In this document: positions 42,470 to 52,470 of the stretch, one piece after another
Position numbering within the stretch: position 1 is the stretch's first letter
Layout of the letters: every line of letters starts with the position of its first letter
Assembly (NCBI GenBank): GCA_964588795.1
Contig: CAZPQN010000004.1
Span: forward strand, 1-64,000
Reading direction: 5' to 3'
Source of the DNA: CAZPQN01 sp964588795
GTDB taxonomy: Bacteria > Fidelibacterota > UBA2242
DNA length: 64,000 bases
The notes under the pieces: generated by a model
Told to the model about the DNA's origin: nothing
Database searches by the model: none
Seen by the model: only the letters and a program-made list of their open reading frames with translations
Position numbers and translations under genes: made by a program

Positions 42470-44758
42470 TTATTTCATGAAGACCATTTTGCGCGTGGCA
42501 TTGAAGCCATTGGCATTGATGGTGTAGAAATAGATACCACTTGGAACCATACTGCCATTATTATCCAGTCCGTTCCAGGTGACGCGGTATTTGTTGGCGT
42601 CCTGGGTGGTATTGACCAGCGTGCGGACTTCCTGGCCCAACATGTTGAAGATCGAGAGTTTTACCAATCCCTTTTCAGGAAGGCTGTACTCGATCGAAGT
42701 GGTCGGGTTGAAGGGATTCGGGAAGTTCTGCTTCAACGCATAGGTCTTGGGAGTCGTCACTTCACCGCTGACGCTGCTGACCGGTTCGCCCAGGAAGGTC
42801 AGAACGTTGCCCAACAGGTTGCCGACATTAGTCAGGCCCCAGTGATACTTGCTGGAAGTATCAGCCGGGCTGTAGAAGGAGAGTGCCAACCAGTCCAGAG
42901 CCCAGAAGACGGACTTGAAGTTGGTGCCTTCCTTATGAATACCGACAACGGAGTCGGCGTGGTTCGGATCGGTGAAATCCACCACGGAACCGGTGGCGGG
43001 TGTCAGGTTATCAATCCAGTTCGAGAAACCCAGTTCGTTATAAGGATCATAGAACAGGACCACACTGTCACCTTGGAAAGCATGGTAATCGGCTGACAGG
43101 GAACTGGCGACCGGATCCACCCGATAAGGCGTTTGATAAGAAGCCGGGGTTTCGTCGTAGTTGACATCCTGCCGCCCGAGCTTTTCGATGCCGAGATAAT
43201 CATTTTCAAACGTACCGGCCGGGAAAGTCGTATCTTTAAAAGCCGATATAAAACCGTAATCCTGTCCGGAGATGAAGAGCTTACGCGGCGTGGTGGCGGT
43301 TGCCCCATCCATCCAGGCTTTGTAAATCGCTCCGAGGTCATCCGGCTGATTGACCGGGCCACCGCCCATCACATGCACTACCACCTGATAGTTGTTCAAC
43401 AAATCCACTGACAAGGGGCCGTAATCGGCCTGCCAGGTGTCGTAGGTGAACTTGTGATCGGGATCCGCGCCGTACCAGTAATAGGTCTTGGCGGTGCCGA
43501 TTGGCAGGTGGTCAGCATCGAACACAAAAAGGGTTGGATTGACGGCTTCGTAGATGATATAGGTATAGTCCCAGGAATCCTTGGCATTGCCCAAAACATC
43601 CACGGCGGTAATGTAATAATCCACCGTAGTGCCCGGTACCTGTCCCGGCACCTGAGCTGACCAGGCATTGCCCGTGCCATGGGTCATTGTCACATCTACA
43701 TAATCGGCGCCATCAATGCTGTAATGCAGCGTGGCGGAAGCCACACCGGCAGTGCCGCCGCTGGGATTATCATCAGTGATCTCAGCTTCGATGGTGATCG
43801 GGGTCGTGACCAGATAAGCTGGTTTGTCAGTGACGCTCGCGATTACCGGCGGACGATCACCCGTCCATTCGACATTCAGACGCCAATCCCAGATATAACT
43901 GCGGATGTGCCAGCCCCAGTCATCCGTGGCGGCATTGCCATCACGTCCCTCGGCATTAGCCGTCTGGGCGTAGAACTTCAACCCGGGTTGTGGTTCGAAG
44001 GCAATCGCGCGGGACAGGAAACCCATCCGATAGGCCGTACCATCGCCCCCGGTCGGGAAACCGTTGAAGCGGATCAGCACCATCAGGGTCTCGCCTTTTT
44101 CAAATTCATAGGTATCCTGCGAAGCATCCAGATCAACGGTCACGAAACCACCATCATTCGCATTGGGTGGCAGGGAAACCGTCATGGCCCCGATGAAGGG
44201 GGTCAGCTGTTCGCCCAATGGATCATAGATCTTATCAGCGATCGCGCCCGTGGCGTAGGTGTTGATCGAGCCCTTGACCCATTCTGCAGGAGTTCCGAAA
44301 GCTTCCTTGCCGGTTCCCGTCTGGTAGTACCCTAAATGGCAACCCTTGGTAAACCCATCCTTGATTGCCTGGGTATTGATTTCCGGCCAGGCGTACTTGG
44401 AACTGTACACCCATACTGCCATACCACCACCGTTTTCGTCCGGCAAATCGGACATATCAAAGGTGATGGAATGCAGTTTACCATCGGTCTCGGGAACGAA
44501 ATACTCCGCAAAGTAATCGTCCGTCCAGCCGCCGAAGTTGGAGTTACCACCATCGGTCCAGATCAGGGTATCTGGCGTGCCGAGCGGGTAGACCACTCCG
44601 CGGGCTTTCTCGAGCACCGGTGCGGTCAGGTTCAGATTCTTCTTGACCGGTAAAATCTCGTTCTTTCTTTCCGAGAATGTGCCAGTCACCGCCGCGGACA
44701 ATCCCACGCAGGCGATCAGAAGAACTGCAACAATTAGTAACAACCTTTTGTTAGTCAT
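42470..44758 (-). CDS. Secreted protein with C-terminal T9SS type A-like sorting domain
   Basis: A 762-aa exported protein with a signal peptide (cleavage near LSAAV) and a large extracellular region with beta-rich parts. These include an Ig-like segment near 310-400 (SATLHYSIDGADYVDV, TVDYYITAVD). A later region (about 410-640) holds DADHLP and VVVHVMGGGPVNQPDD, which resembles a flavodoxin-like or peptidase-accessory fold, but no catalytic motif was identified. The C-terminal about 85 residues have the T9SS pattern: NFPNPFNPTTSIEYSLP, LSIFNMLGQEV, WNGLDNNGSMVPSGIYFY, and a final basic KMVFMK. GGGAGG sits 6 nt before the ATG at 44758. It is last in the operon. Confidence 0.88.
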   Translation of the reverse strand: MTNKRLLLIVAVLLIACVGLSAAVTGTFSERKNEILPVKKNLNLTAPVLEKARGVVYPLGTPDTLIWTDGGNSNFGGWTDDYFAEYFVPETDGKLHSITFDMSDLPDENGGGMAVWVYSSKYAWPEINTQAIKDGFTKGCHLGYYQTGTGKEAFGTPAEWVKGSINTYATGAIADKIYDPLGEQLTPFIGAMTVSLPPNANDGGFVTVDLDASQDTYEFEKGETLMVLIRFNGFPTGGDGTAYRMGFLSRAIAFEPQPGLKFYAQTANAEGRDGNAATDDWGWHIRSYIWDWRLNVEWTGDRPPVIASVTDKPAYLVTTPITIEAEITDDNPSGGTAGVASATLHYSIDGADYVDVTMTHGTGNAWSAQVPGQVPGTTVDYYITAVDVLGNAKDSWDYTYIIYEAVNPTLFVFDADHLPIGTAKTYYWYGADPDHKFTYDTWQADYGPLSVDLLNNYQVVVHVMGGGPVNQPDDLGAIYKAWMDGATATTPRKLFISGQDYGFISAFKDTTFPAGTFENDYLGIEKLGRQDVNYDETPASYQTPYRVDPVASSLSADYHAFQGDSVVLFYDPYNELGFSNWIDNLTPATGSVVDFTDPNHADSVVGIHKEGTNFKSVFWALDWLALSFYSPADTSSKYHWGLTNVGNLLGNVLTFLGEPVSSVSGEVTTPKTYALKQNFPNPFNPTTSIEYSLPEKGLVKLSIFNMLGQEVRTLVNTTQDANKYRVTWNGLDNNGSMVPSGIYFYTINANGFNATRKMVFMK

Positions 44759-44819
44759 TAAGACCTCCCTTGTTTAAGTTGAACTTGTTCTCACTCATTA
44801 ATTAGTATCCGCCAGCGAA

Positions 44820-45884
44820 TCAGAATCCAAAGCGGACACTTATCCATTGGTTGTTGTCAAAATATTTAGTCGGCCGCAGGGCATAATCCAACATGATGCG
44901 CGCGTTGCCGCCGACGGAGAGCTTGACCCCTGCGCCCAATCCGGGGCCCCACATGAAATCGTCACTCAACGCAACGAATTTATTATTTTCAGGATCCTCG
45001 GCAATGGCATAGGAGCCGCGCAGATAGAACATCTTCATGAGCTCGGCCTCGACTCCGACCCGATACTGGTCAAAGGAAAAATTGTCGTTTAAAAAAGAAC
45101 CGCCCACCGTCAGCTTGACCAAATCGGTTTTCAGTACACCGTACGAAATCCCCAATTCCATCTGGGTCGGGAGTTCGAAGGAAGCCAGCGGGACACGCCA
45201 GGGTTCCTGCCGCGTGCCCGGTTCAGTATTTGGCGGGGTGATGTTCTGCTCTAAATCAGGACCGTTGAACAGCATGTCCGGACCGAGGTTGCGCAGGACC
45301 GCACCCATCTGGAAACCGCCCGGGCCGGTGGAATATTGCACGCCGGCATCCACGCCGACCCCGGTAGCCGAGGTGCGCATGACTTGTTCGGAGATCACAT
45401 TCATTTTCACGCCAAAGCGAATACGGTCGGTCATCACCCGGGAATAGACCATACCCAGCGTCATATAGCGCGGGGAGTAATACTCACCCGTGCCATCCGG
45501 TGAAGTGGTGGTCGTGATGGGAATATCGCCGAAATCAATTGATTTCAACGTCGCGCCGAAAGCGCCAAGGCGTCCGAATTTCGACATTACCGCCGCATAA
45601 TTGACATTGATATCCGCAATGTAATTCATGCGCGAAATGATGGCTTCGCCACTGCCCGGTATATCTGCTACGCCGGCCGGATTCCATTCCGCGGCTTCAA
45701 TGCCCCGGATAATCGCAGTAAAGGAGCCGCCTAACGCCGGTCCGGTGGAGCCGACCGGAATCAGTAATTCCTGAGCTCCCGATGTCCCCCTGCGCCGGGA
45801 ACTGCCGGCCTCCAATAGGGTGACACTACTCAACAGGCTTAACACCACCAAGATAAAGGTCAGATATGGCATTATTTTCTTCAT
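44820..45884 (-). CDS. PorV/PorQ-family outer-membrane beta-barrel protein
   Basis: A 354-aa protein with a signal peptide (KKIMPYLTFILVVL core) and a FadL-like barrel of the PorV/PorQ family. The family mark ALGGSFTAI...EAAEWNPAGVA lies near residues 55-80, and the end WISVRFGF is a beta-barrel C-terminal strand with terminal Phe. PorV carries finished T9SS substrates from the translocon to the attachment complex; other members are of unknown use. An AGGAT site precedes the ATG at 45884; another ATG at 45905 is less well placed. Its position between two secreted proteins suggests it acts on one of them. Confidence 0.88.
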   Translation of the reverse strand: MKKIMPYLTFILVVLSLLSSVTLLEAGSSRRRGTSGAQELLIPVGSTGPALGGSFTAIIRGIEAAEWNPAGVADIPGSGEAIISRMNYIADINVNYAAVMSKFGRLGAFGATLKSIDFGDIPITTTTSPDGTGEYYSPRYMTLGMVYSRVMTDRIRFGVKMNVISEQVMRTSATGVGVDAGVQYSTGPGGFQMGAVLRNLGPDMLFNGPDLEQNITPPNTEPGTRQEPWRVPLASFELPTQMELGISYGVLKTDLVKLTVGGSFLNDNFSFDQYRVGVEAELMKMFYLRGSYAIAEDPENNKFVALSDDFMWGPGLGAGVKLSVGGNARIMLDYALRPTKYFDNNQWISVRFGF

Positions 45885-45908
45885 CGTAGTAATCCTCGCT
45901 TTCATGAC

Positions 45909-48900
45909 CTAATAGACATCCAGGCGTTCTTCCGGCTGAAAGACCGCGATTTTCAAGACCTTATCACCCACACCTTTGACATTCACATGGATGATATACA
46001 TCCCGCTGGCCACCGGAATACCATACTGGTTGCGCAAATCCCAGCGCTCGAAACTGGTACCGGCGAACGCTGAAGTATTGTGATCAATCCTGGTCACCAA
46101 CTGGCCTGCCAGACTGAAGACACGGATTGTCACATCCTGTTCCGGCAAATGGGTGATAGTCACAAACCGCTCGATCGGCTGTTTTTCCTCAACGTTATAG
46201 GCAAAATAGGGATTGGGGAAAACATTGATTTTTTTCAGCTGACTTTGCTTTTCTTTCTTGGTCAGATTGGTAGTCAGCGGTGTGGCTTCCCAGGCATACT
46301 CGTCCACCCCTGCTTCGACCGGATTCAGGAAGTAGAGCCGCACCGTGTCACCGACCGAATAGATGGAGGCACTACTAAGGTAAATCAGCCAGCCGGTATG
46401 TTTATTATAGCGCCCGGCGAAAGCCCCGGTGTTCCAATCTTTCGGGATCAAAGGATAAATCGAATCCTGGGCGGCAGAGTAATCCTGATACACAAACACC
46501 ACCCAGTCGTTCTGCAGGGTTTGAGCCGTTGCGTCACCCATCAGACTATCACTGTTATTGTCTACCACGGCTAAACATATCTGTTTGTTGCGTTCCACAT
46601 CCCAGACCTCGAACGGTACGGTGCCCAAGAAGGCTTTCGCAAAAGCGTACTTATCTTTTTTACGATAGTAGACCGCCTTTTGACCGGCCGTGGTAAAACG
46701 TAGTTCAATATCCGAGCGTAACAGCACGGGATCGGTGATGCCGCAATTATTGACATCGCCGAAACCTTTTACCGTGGTCATCAGGGCATTACTGCCCCCG
46801 ATATTCTTGGCGTTGCCCTCGACCATCACATCGTGCTTGACAGTTCTTTTCAGGCGGAACCAGTACACTCCCGAAACATTGTAGCGCGACCAGAATTGCC
46901 AGTACTTGGTCTCGCCGACCAAAGTATCGATCTTAACCGGCTGGCCATTGATGTTGGCAATCGTGTCCACTCCATCGGTATAGGGCGGGTAGTCAACGGA
47001 ATCTACCAGGGTCGGGATAACATTGCTGGTCTGCGCCCATTTATAGTAGAGGATCGGCGACTCGAAGCTAACATCCTTGACGTTAAACTGGAAACCCTTG
47101 ATCGGTTTTGAGGTATAGGAGGTCAATTCTGTCTCGTTTTTGATCAGGGTGTCCACCAGCGTTCCGGACGCGTCTCTTTCCAGCAGATTCCAGGAACCCT
47201 GCTTCGCAACGGAATCGTAATTAAAAGTCACCGCAAAAGTATTGCCATTCAAATCCAGTGGATTGACGACCTCGGCGGTCACAGTTGCTTCGCCGACGCC
47301 GGCCGTATGCTCGACCGGCAGGGCGTCCCCGGTGCTGGTCGGCAATTTCTGTCCCAAGGCCGGTTCATGCGGTCGAACCAGGATGGATTTCTTGGAGCTT
47401 TCCACTACTTTGGGAGCGGCGGACGGATTGTAAGCGTAGGTGGTCACGGCAAAGTAATAGGTGCGTCCATTGATCAAAGCGCTGTTGCCGCGAATGGCAT
47501 CCGAACGAATGTCAATCAAACGGCTGACGCCATTGTCACCGCCAAAGGCAACCGGTCCCTCTAAGATTAAACCGGTTTCGATATCGAGTCCGCGATCCAT
47601 GATTACGCCCACGGCGTTGCTAATGTCGAAGGTTTTAACCAGTTTCCAGGGACCATTGGGCGACTCGCCCTGATAGACATTATAGCCCTCGAATTCATAT
47701 CCGAGATACTTGTAGTTCTCGATCAGGTCGGCGTCCTGTTCCCAGGACAAAATGATCTGCTTGTCAAGTTCACTGACCTGCACCACAGGAGCGGGCGGAC
47801 TGGGCAGGTTGAACTGGGTGTTATAGGCGTTTTGCGCATATTCATCAAAGAACTTCATGGCGGCAATCGAATTCAGATTATTGGTGCCGGCGGCGATAAC
47901 GATCGCTCCCACGATTTCCTGTACACCCGGTTCGCCCACCTGCGGAATACTATCGCCGTTAACATCGCTCCAGGTCGCCATGGTGAATGGACCGGAATTC
48001 ATTAAAAAGCGTCGGTCGCCAGGTGGTTCACCGCCGTCGAATTCGGTATCACCGGTCCGCGTGATGGGGTCTCCGGGATGCAGGACTGTAACAATTCGTC
48101 CCTGCGGATCTTTCCACGGTGCGCCGGTGGCTGTCAGACCGGACATGTAGTTGTAAGCTTCCTCGGCCGTTTCGGGATCGTAATAGACCGCGTGACCATT
48201 GATGTATTTCACGAAGGAGGTCATCGGCAGGTTACGATAACCCGGTAGCAGTTGCCCGGAAATCAATGCGGTATCGCCCGGGGAAGGGACAATAGGTCCC
48301 TGGAAGAAGTCATAGCCTACCGCCGGGGGGGTACTGCCGTAATCGGCGTCGACCGCAATGCCGTTATAGAAATAGCCGACGCTGAGGTTAGTATCGCAAC
48401 CGACGTAATCATCATTGGCGTCACCCAGATCGGCATCCGACCACATCGAGACGTAAGCATCCTGAATGGTTTTACCGCTTTTATTGATCAACAGCCACTT
48501 GATAAACATGACGTTGCCTAATGGATCGGCGCGGTCGAAGCCGAAGACTGTGGTCTGAATTTCGACGCCCAAGGGTTCGGTATTCCACAATTTGGCGTGG
48601 ATGGCGGCGCTGTAATCATTGAATACGCTCCAGTGCGTTTGATCGCCATAAAACAGCGGCGGATCCTGCTTTTCTACCAGCTGACCATCCGGTCCCTGGT
48701 AGACGCCGTCCCCGCTAAAATCCTCGAACGTTTCGCCGTCATCGTAAACACCATTGCCATTGGCATCGGTAAAATATTCACCGTCATGGGCGGGCGCACC
48801 GTCCTTAACCGGCCATAACTTGTATTCCCTATTATACTTCGGAGAAGTCTCGTCGGGTGAATCGCCTTTGTTGATTGACCAGACCTGGTAGCGCGGACTG

Positions 48901-49283
48901 TTGGGATTATCGGCATAACCGACCTTGGTCCCCGTATCATAGATGATACGTCCGGGTTGGAACTCGGAGGTGTATTCCGAAGCGGCGGAGCGCACCTGGC
49001 CATCCACTTTACCCGCCAACCAGAGCCCGGATTGGTAAACCGCTGTGCGCCCGGAGCCTTTCGGCCATTCCAAACCGGCATCTCCGGTCACGTTGTAACT
49101 GACGATTTCCCCGTTATTGCCGGTCCAACAGCGAATCTGGTTCGCGTCGAACAGGATATATTCGAGCGTACCGGGTTTTAAAAACATTTTACCACGTGTC
49201 TGAGGGGCAGAGGCCCAGGTGGCACTGATTATCCCTGCCAGAAGTACAACGGTAGCTAAACCAAGATATTTTTTCATGTTCAT
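45909..49283 (-). CDS. Large secreted protein with FN3-like region and C-terminal sorting-like domain
   Basis: A 1124-aa exported protein with a signal peptide (LGLATVVLLAGIISATWASA). No enzyme motif was recognised. A segment near 500-560 (PPAPVVQVSELDKQIILSWE) looks like a fibronectin type III strand pattern, followed by YEFEGYNVYQGES. The end carries VFPNPYFAYN, ITHLPEQDVTIRVFSLAGQLV and YGIPVASGMYIIHV, a variant of the T9SS/FlgD-like C-terminal domain, but the last residues are ERLDVY rather than basic. An AGGAC site lies 5 nt before the ATG at 49283; the ATG at 49301 that overlaps the TonB stop is an alternative. The partner could be the preceding TonB receptor. Confidence 0.8.
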   Translation of the reverse strand: MNMKKYLGLATVVLLAGIISATWASAPQTRGKMFLKPGTLEYILFDANQIRCWTGNNGEIVSYNVTGDAGLEWPKGSGRTAVYQSGLWLAGKVDGQVRSAASEYTSEFQPGRIIYDTGTKVGYADNPNSPRYQVWSINKGDSPDETSPKYNREYKLWPVKDGAPAHDGEYFTDANGNGVYDDGETFEDFSGDGVYQGPDGQLVEKQDPPLFYGDQTHWSVFNDYSAAIHAKLWNTEPLGVEIQTTVFGFDRADPLGNVMFIKWLLINKSGKTIQDAYVSMWSDADLGDANDDYVGCDTNLSVGYFYNGIAVDADYGSTPPAVGYDFFQGPIVPSPGDTALISGQLLPGYRNLPMTSFVKYINGHAVYYDPETAEEAYNYMSGLTATGAPWKDPQGRIVTVLHPGDPITRTGDTEFDGGEPPGDRRFLMNSGPFTMATWSDVNGDSIPQVGEPGVQEIVGAIVIAAGTNNLNSIAAMKFFDEYAQNAYNTQFNLPSPPAPVVQVSELDKQIILSWEQDADLIENYKYLGYEFEGYNVYQGESPNGPWKLVKTFDISNAVGVIMDRGLDIETGLILEGPVAFGGDNGVSRLIDIRSDAIRGNSALINGRTYYFAVTTYAYNPSAAPKVVESSKKSILVRPHEPALGQKLPTSTGDALPVEHTAGVGEATVTAEVVNPLDLNGNTFAVTFNYDSVAKQGSWNLLERDASGTLVDTLIKNETELTSYTSKPIKGFQFNVKDVSFESPILYYKWAQTSNVIPTLVDSVDYPPYTDGVDTIANINGQPVKIDTLVGETKYWQFWSRYNVSGVYWFRLKRTVKHDVMVEGNAKNIGGSNALMTTVKGFGDVNNCGITDPVLLRSDIELRFTTAGQKAVYYRKKDKYAFAKAFLGTVPFEVWDVERNKQICLAVVDNNSDSLMGDATAQTLQNDWVVFVYQDYSAAQDSIYPLIPKDWNTGAFAGRYNKHTGWLIYLSSASIYSVGDTVRLYFLNPVEAGVDEYAWEATPLTTNLTKKEKQSQLKKINVFPNPYFAYNVEEKQPIERFVTITHLPEQDVTIRVFSLAGQLVTRIDHNTSAFAGTSFERWDLRNQYGIPVASGMYIIHVNVKGVGDKVLKIAVFQPEERLDVY

Positions 49284-49297
49284 TACTGTCCTCACTT

Positions 49298-52200
49298 TCA
49301 TTGCCCAAGGTCAAATTTGACCCCTAACCGGACCGTGCGCGGCGTTTCGAAGTTAAACGGACTCGCCTGGCGCATATTGTACAGGTCAACATGGTTAGCC
49401 GGATTGGCTTTCCAGGTTTTCCCATCATCCTTATCAAACCAACCGTCATAATCGGGTAGGCCGGTGCCGGTATAGACAGTTCTGACATTTTTAGTGTTCA
49501 GTAAATTATCAATCCACAGATAGACCGTCACATCGTTATTCTTGATCGTAAAGCTCTTATCAATTTTCAAGTTGAGCTCATAGATAAACGGCATGACTCC
49601 GGAATTGAGGGCCGCGGTCGGGATATCTGAAGTCGAAGGGAAAACCGTACTCTGTTTCACCGTAGGTGTATAGCGCCGACCACTGCCGAAAGTGAACAGC
49701 AGGTTCACACCGGCTTTGCCAATCTTATCCTTTTCAGTCGTCCGAAAATCCAGGTTGATCGAACCGGTGTGACGCTGGTCGAAGTCCAGCGGACTGACAA
49801 ACGTCGGGTAGTTGCCGCTCTGCCAGGCGATTTTGTACTGGCTGGTCGCGGTGGAACCCGTACCGCCGGCATATTGCAGAGTATAGTTGACCATCGCCTG
49901 CACGTAACCAGTACGGCGCAGATTGAATGAAAACGACAGCCCCTTGACCGTACCATAGTCACCATTGACGTAGGTGGCGTAGACCACCGGACGCGCGCCG
50001 GCAACATTGCGGACCTGGACATAACCGGCCATCTGTTTGTAGAAAGCGGTCATGTCAATGCTCGCGTTCATCCCCAGTTGTTGTTTGAAGCCCATTTCAT
50101 AGGAAGTCGTTTTGACGGGTTCCAAATCGGGGTTACCGGAAATCGTAAAGTTGCCCTGCTCTAAATTGGAAGCAAAGCGCAGAAAACTGATGAACATGCG
50201 GTTGAGCTGGGGTTGCTGGACGTATTTACCATACTGCGCATGGAAGACGGTCTGGTCGGTCACCGGGAAGGCCAAGCCAATACGCGGACTGATGATGTGA
50301 TAATCCTTTACTACTGCCATCTGCGTGCGTCCGACCGTATCAACCGCCGAGCCGTTCGGATCGTAGGTTTTGATGGGTGATGAATAGATCCCATCCTCAT
50401 CCATATATACCTGCTCTGCAATCAAGCCATCCGTATCCAGCACGATGCGCGTTTTATCGCGAAAGCCCAAATTGTTGGGCGAGATGTAATCATAACGCAA
50501 ACCGACATTCAGGATCAGATCAGTCATCTCGATCTTGTCCTGAATAAATAGACCGCCGACTTTGGGCGTCCGGGCGGCGTCGCGGTTTTTATTGATGTCG
50601 GAATTAATATAATTTTTCCCGTCAATGGTGAAGCCCATGTTTTCCACATAGGCGTTCTTGTAGGCGTTTTTCCAGTAATCAGCGAGATAATCCGAATAGG
50701 AGCCGAAAGCTTGCAATAACGGATTACTGCTGACCAAAGTATCGAAAGCGGCCTGCGTATACGGTGGATTCTCAATGTAAGTACGCCCCAGTCGTTCTGG
50801 AGCCGCCACCCGATAATAGCGGATGGTATGGTCGCGGTACTCGAAACCCAACCGCAGTTCATGACTGCCCATCTGGGTTTTCAGATCGCCGTTGAAACCG
50901 GTATAGGAGAATTCATTCTTCAGAAAATCAAAATACTGCGTTCCGGGCGGGAAAAAAGTCGCATATTCGTTGCGCACCCGGGGATTGGATCCGTTTTGCG
51001 GCAGGTACGGATTGACGATCAGCCACAGATCCCCGTCCGTGTACTTGTAATCATAAACAGCGGTATCAGCCACCGTACCTCCGAAAATTTCCTCATATTT
51101 ATCCAGCGGCAGTTCCCGGATCCCGTAACGGAGCAATTTGTCCCAGTGTTTCGGGTTGCCATTAATGTATCCGTCCGCAAAGTGGCTGACCTGCATATTG
51201 ACCAGCGTTTTGGGATTGACGGTCCAGGTCAGGCGGGCGTAAGCCGCGTTGGTGTTCGTTTGCCACTTCGGAACGGCTTCCGGACAGAACACCGCATATT
51301 GCTCGTATAAATTACGGTAGGTCTCGTTGGTGAAGTTGCCCCCCAATTTGATCTTGACAGGCGCAAAATCAAACATGACATTACCGGCGCCCATCCACTT
51401 CTTGGACCAGTTGTAAGGCAGGGGCCCATAGACCGCTTTCCAGGAATAATCACCGTAACTGCGCAGGCCATCACCGTCCAGATCACCCAAATATTTGCCT
51501 TCGGGATGTTTGCCGACGGACATCCGCCGGTCCAGCTGATCCTGGTACTCGAGGTTGCCATAAAACCGGATTTTATTACCCATTACCGGAGCCGGGCCAC
51601 CGACGGATAGATTGTAAAGATTGTACCCGTAACTGTACGTTCCTAAAAAGGCTTTGTCGGTGCTGAGAATTCCATCTGTAATAAATTCACCCGAGACCTG
51701 GTACTTGTCACTACCGATCTTGGTACTCATGTTGACGATACCGGAGGTGGCACTGCCATATTCAGCATCGAAACCGCCCGCCTGGTAAGAAACTTCTTCC
51801 AGGGCCGAGCCGGAAATTTCTCCCGCTTCCGGGCGGGTAATCCGGTTGTAATCATTGACCTGATAGACACCGTCCACATAGTAGACGACCTCTTCAGTAC
51901 GCCCGCCACGCACATGCAGGACATTACCGATTTTCACCACACCGGTTTGCAAAGCCGCGACATCCGTGGCACTGCGCACCGGCATGTTGGCAATGTCTTC
52001 GGAACGCACGACCCGGCGTTCATTGGTGGCGGACCTTTCGATGATCGGTCGCTCCGCCACGACGATTACCTCTTGTCCGACGATGGTTTCGCGTTCCAGG
52101 AGAAAGTTCACGTCGGTGGTCAAATCCACCGAGATGCGCACATTCTTAATGGTCATTTTCGCGTAGCCGATGTAGCCGGCCTCGAGATCGTACAGACCGG

Positions 52201-52402
52201 GGGGAATGTTGAAAATATAGAAATGCCCGTCAATATCCGAGGCGGCACCCATCGTGGTGCCCTTGATGACGACATTGACACCCATCAAAGGTTTGCCGGT
52301 CTCCTTATCGACCACGGTTCCTAAAATTTTACCGACCGTTCCGGCGAGTAACACCGATGGCAAAAAGATGACCATCAGCCAAGCCGAGACTCGACGCACC
52401 AT
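49298..52402 (-). CDS. TonB-dependent outer-membrane receptor with carboxypeptidase-regulatory-like N-terminal domain
   Basis: A 1034-aa outer-membrane transporter. After a signal peptide (cleavage near LLAGTV) comes a CarboxypepD_reg-like domain (about residues 24-110: GTVVDKETGKPLMGVNVVIKG). A plug domain follows (about 115-235: DVAALQTGVVKIGNVLHVRGGR, VYYVDGVYQ, QAGGFDAEYGSATSGIVN), then a large beta-barrel. The plan is like SusC-type and CirA-like receptors, but no SusD homologue is adjacent. The last residues (RLGVKFDLGQ) end in an unusual Gln rather than aromatic. The substrate is unknown. It opens the operon behind a TTGACA promoter. Confidence 0.92.
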   Translation of the reverse strand: MVRRVSAWLMVIFLPSVLLAGTVGKILGTVVDKETGKPLMGVNVVIKGTTMGAASDIDGHFYIFNIPPGLYDLEAGYIGYAKMTIKNVRISVDLTTDVNFLLERETIVGQEVIVVAERPIIERSATNERRVVRSEDIANMPVRSATDVAALQTGVVKIGNVLHVRGGRTEEVVYYVDGVYQVNDYNRITRPEAGEISGSALEEVSYQAGGFDAEYGSATSGIVNMSTKIGSDKYQVSGEFITDGILSTDKAFLGTYSYGYNLYNLSVGGPAPVMGNKIRFYGNLEYQDQLDRRMSVGKHPEGKYLGDLDGDGLRSYGDYSWKAVYGPLPYNWSKKWMGAGNVMFDFAPVKIKLGGNFTNETYRNLYEQYAVFCPEAVPKWQTNTNAAYARLTWTVNPKTLVNMQVSHFADGYINGNPKHWDKLLRYGIRELPLDKYEEIFGGTVADTAVYDYKYTDGDLWLIVNPYLPQNGSNPRVRNEYATFFPPGTQYFDFLKNEFSYTGFNGDLKTQMGSHELRLGFEYRDHTIRYYRVAAPERLGRTYIENPPYTQAAFDTLVSSNPLLQAFGSYSDYLADYWKNAYKNAYVENMGFTIDGKNYINSDINKNRDAARTPKVGGLFIQDKIEMTDLILNVGLRYDYISPNNLGFRDKTRIVLDTDGLIAEQVYMDEDGIYSSPIKTYDPNGSAVDTVGRTQMAVVKDYHIISPRIGLAFPVTDQTVFHAQYGKYVQQPQLNRMFISFLRFASNLEQGNFTISGNPDLEPVKTTSYEMGFKQQLGMNASIDMTAFYKQMAGYVQVRNVAGARPVVYATYVNGDYGTVKGLSFSFNLRRTGYVQAMVNYTLQYAGGTGSTATSQYKIAWQSGNYPTFVSPLDFDQRHTGSINLDFRTTEKDKIGKAGVNLLFTFGSGRRYTPTVKQSTVFPSTSDIPTAALNSGVMPFIYELNLKIDKSFTIKNNDVTVYLWIDNLLNTKNVRTVYTGTGLPDYDGWFDKDDGKTWKANPANHVDLYNMRQASPFNFETPRTVRLGVKFDLGQ

Positions 52403-52457
52403 TTTAAACCTCCTTTTGTGTTAGTTCTTCCTCACTAAAAAAAACGTTTAACGGTTC

Positions 52458-52469
52458 CTCACTTGTGAG
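52458..52469. promoter_or_regulatory. Palindrome at the TonB operon transcription start (possible operator)
   Basis: CTCACTTGTGAG is a 5-bp inverted repeat with a 2-nt centre, 2 nt downstream of the predicted -10 box on the minus strand, so it would overlap the transcript start. The motif AGTGAGGAA occurs at its edge and again about 25 nt downstream. A repressor site is possible but only inferred. Confidence 0.35.
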
Positions 52470-52470
52470 T

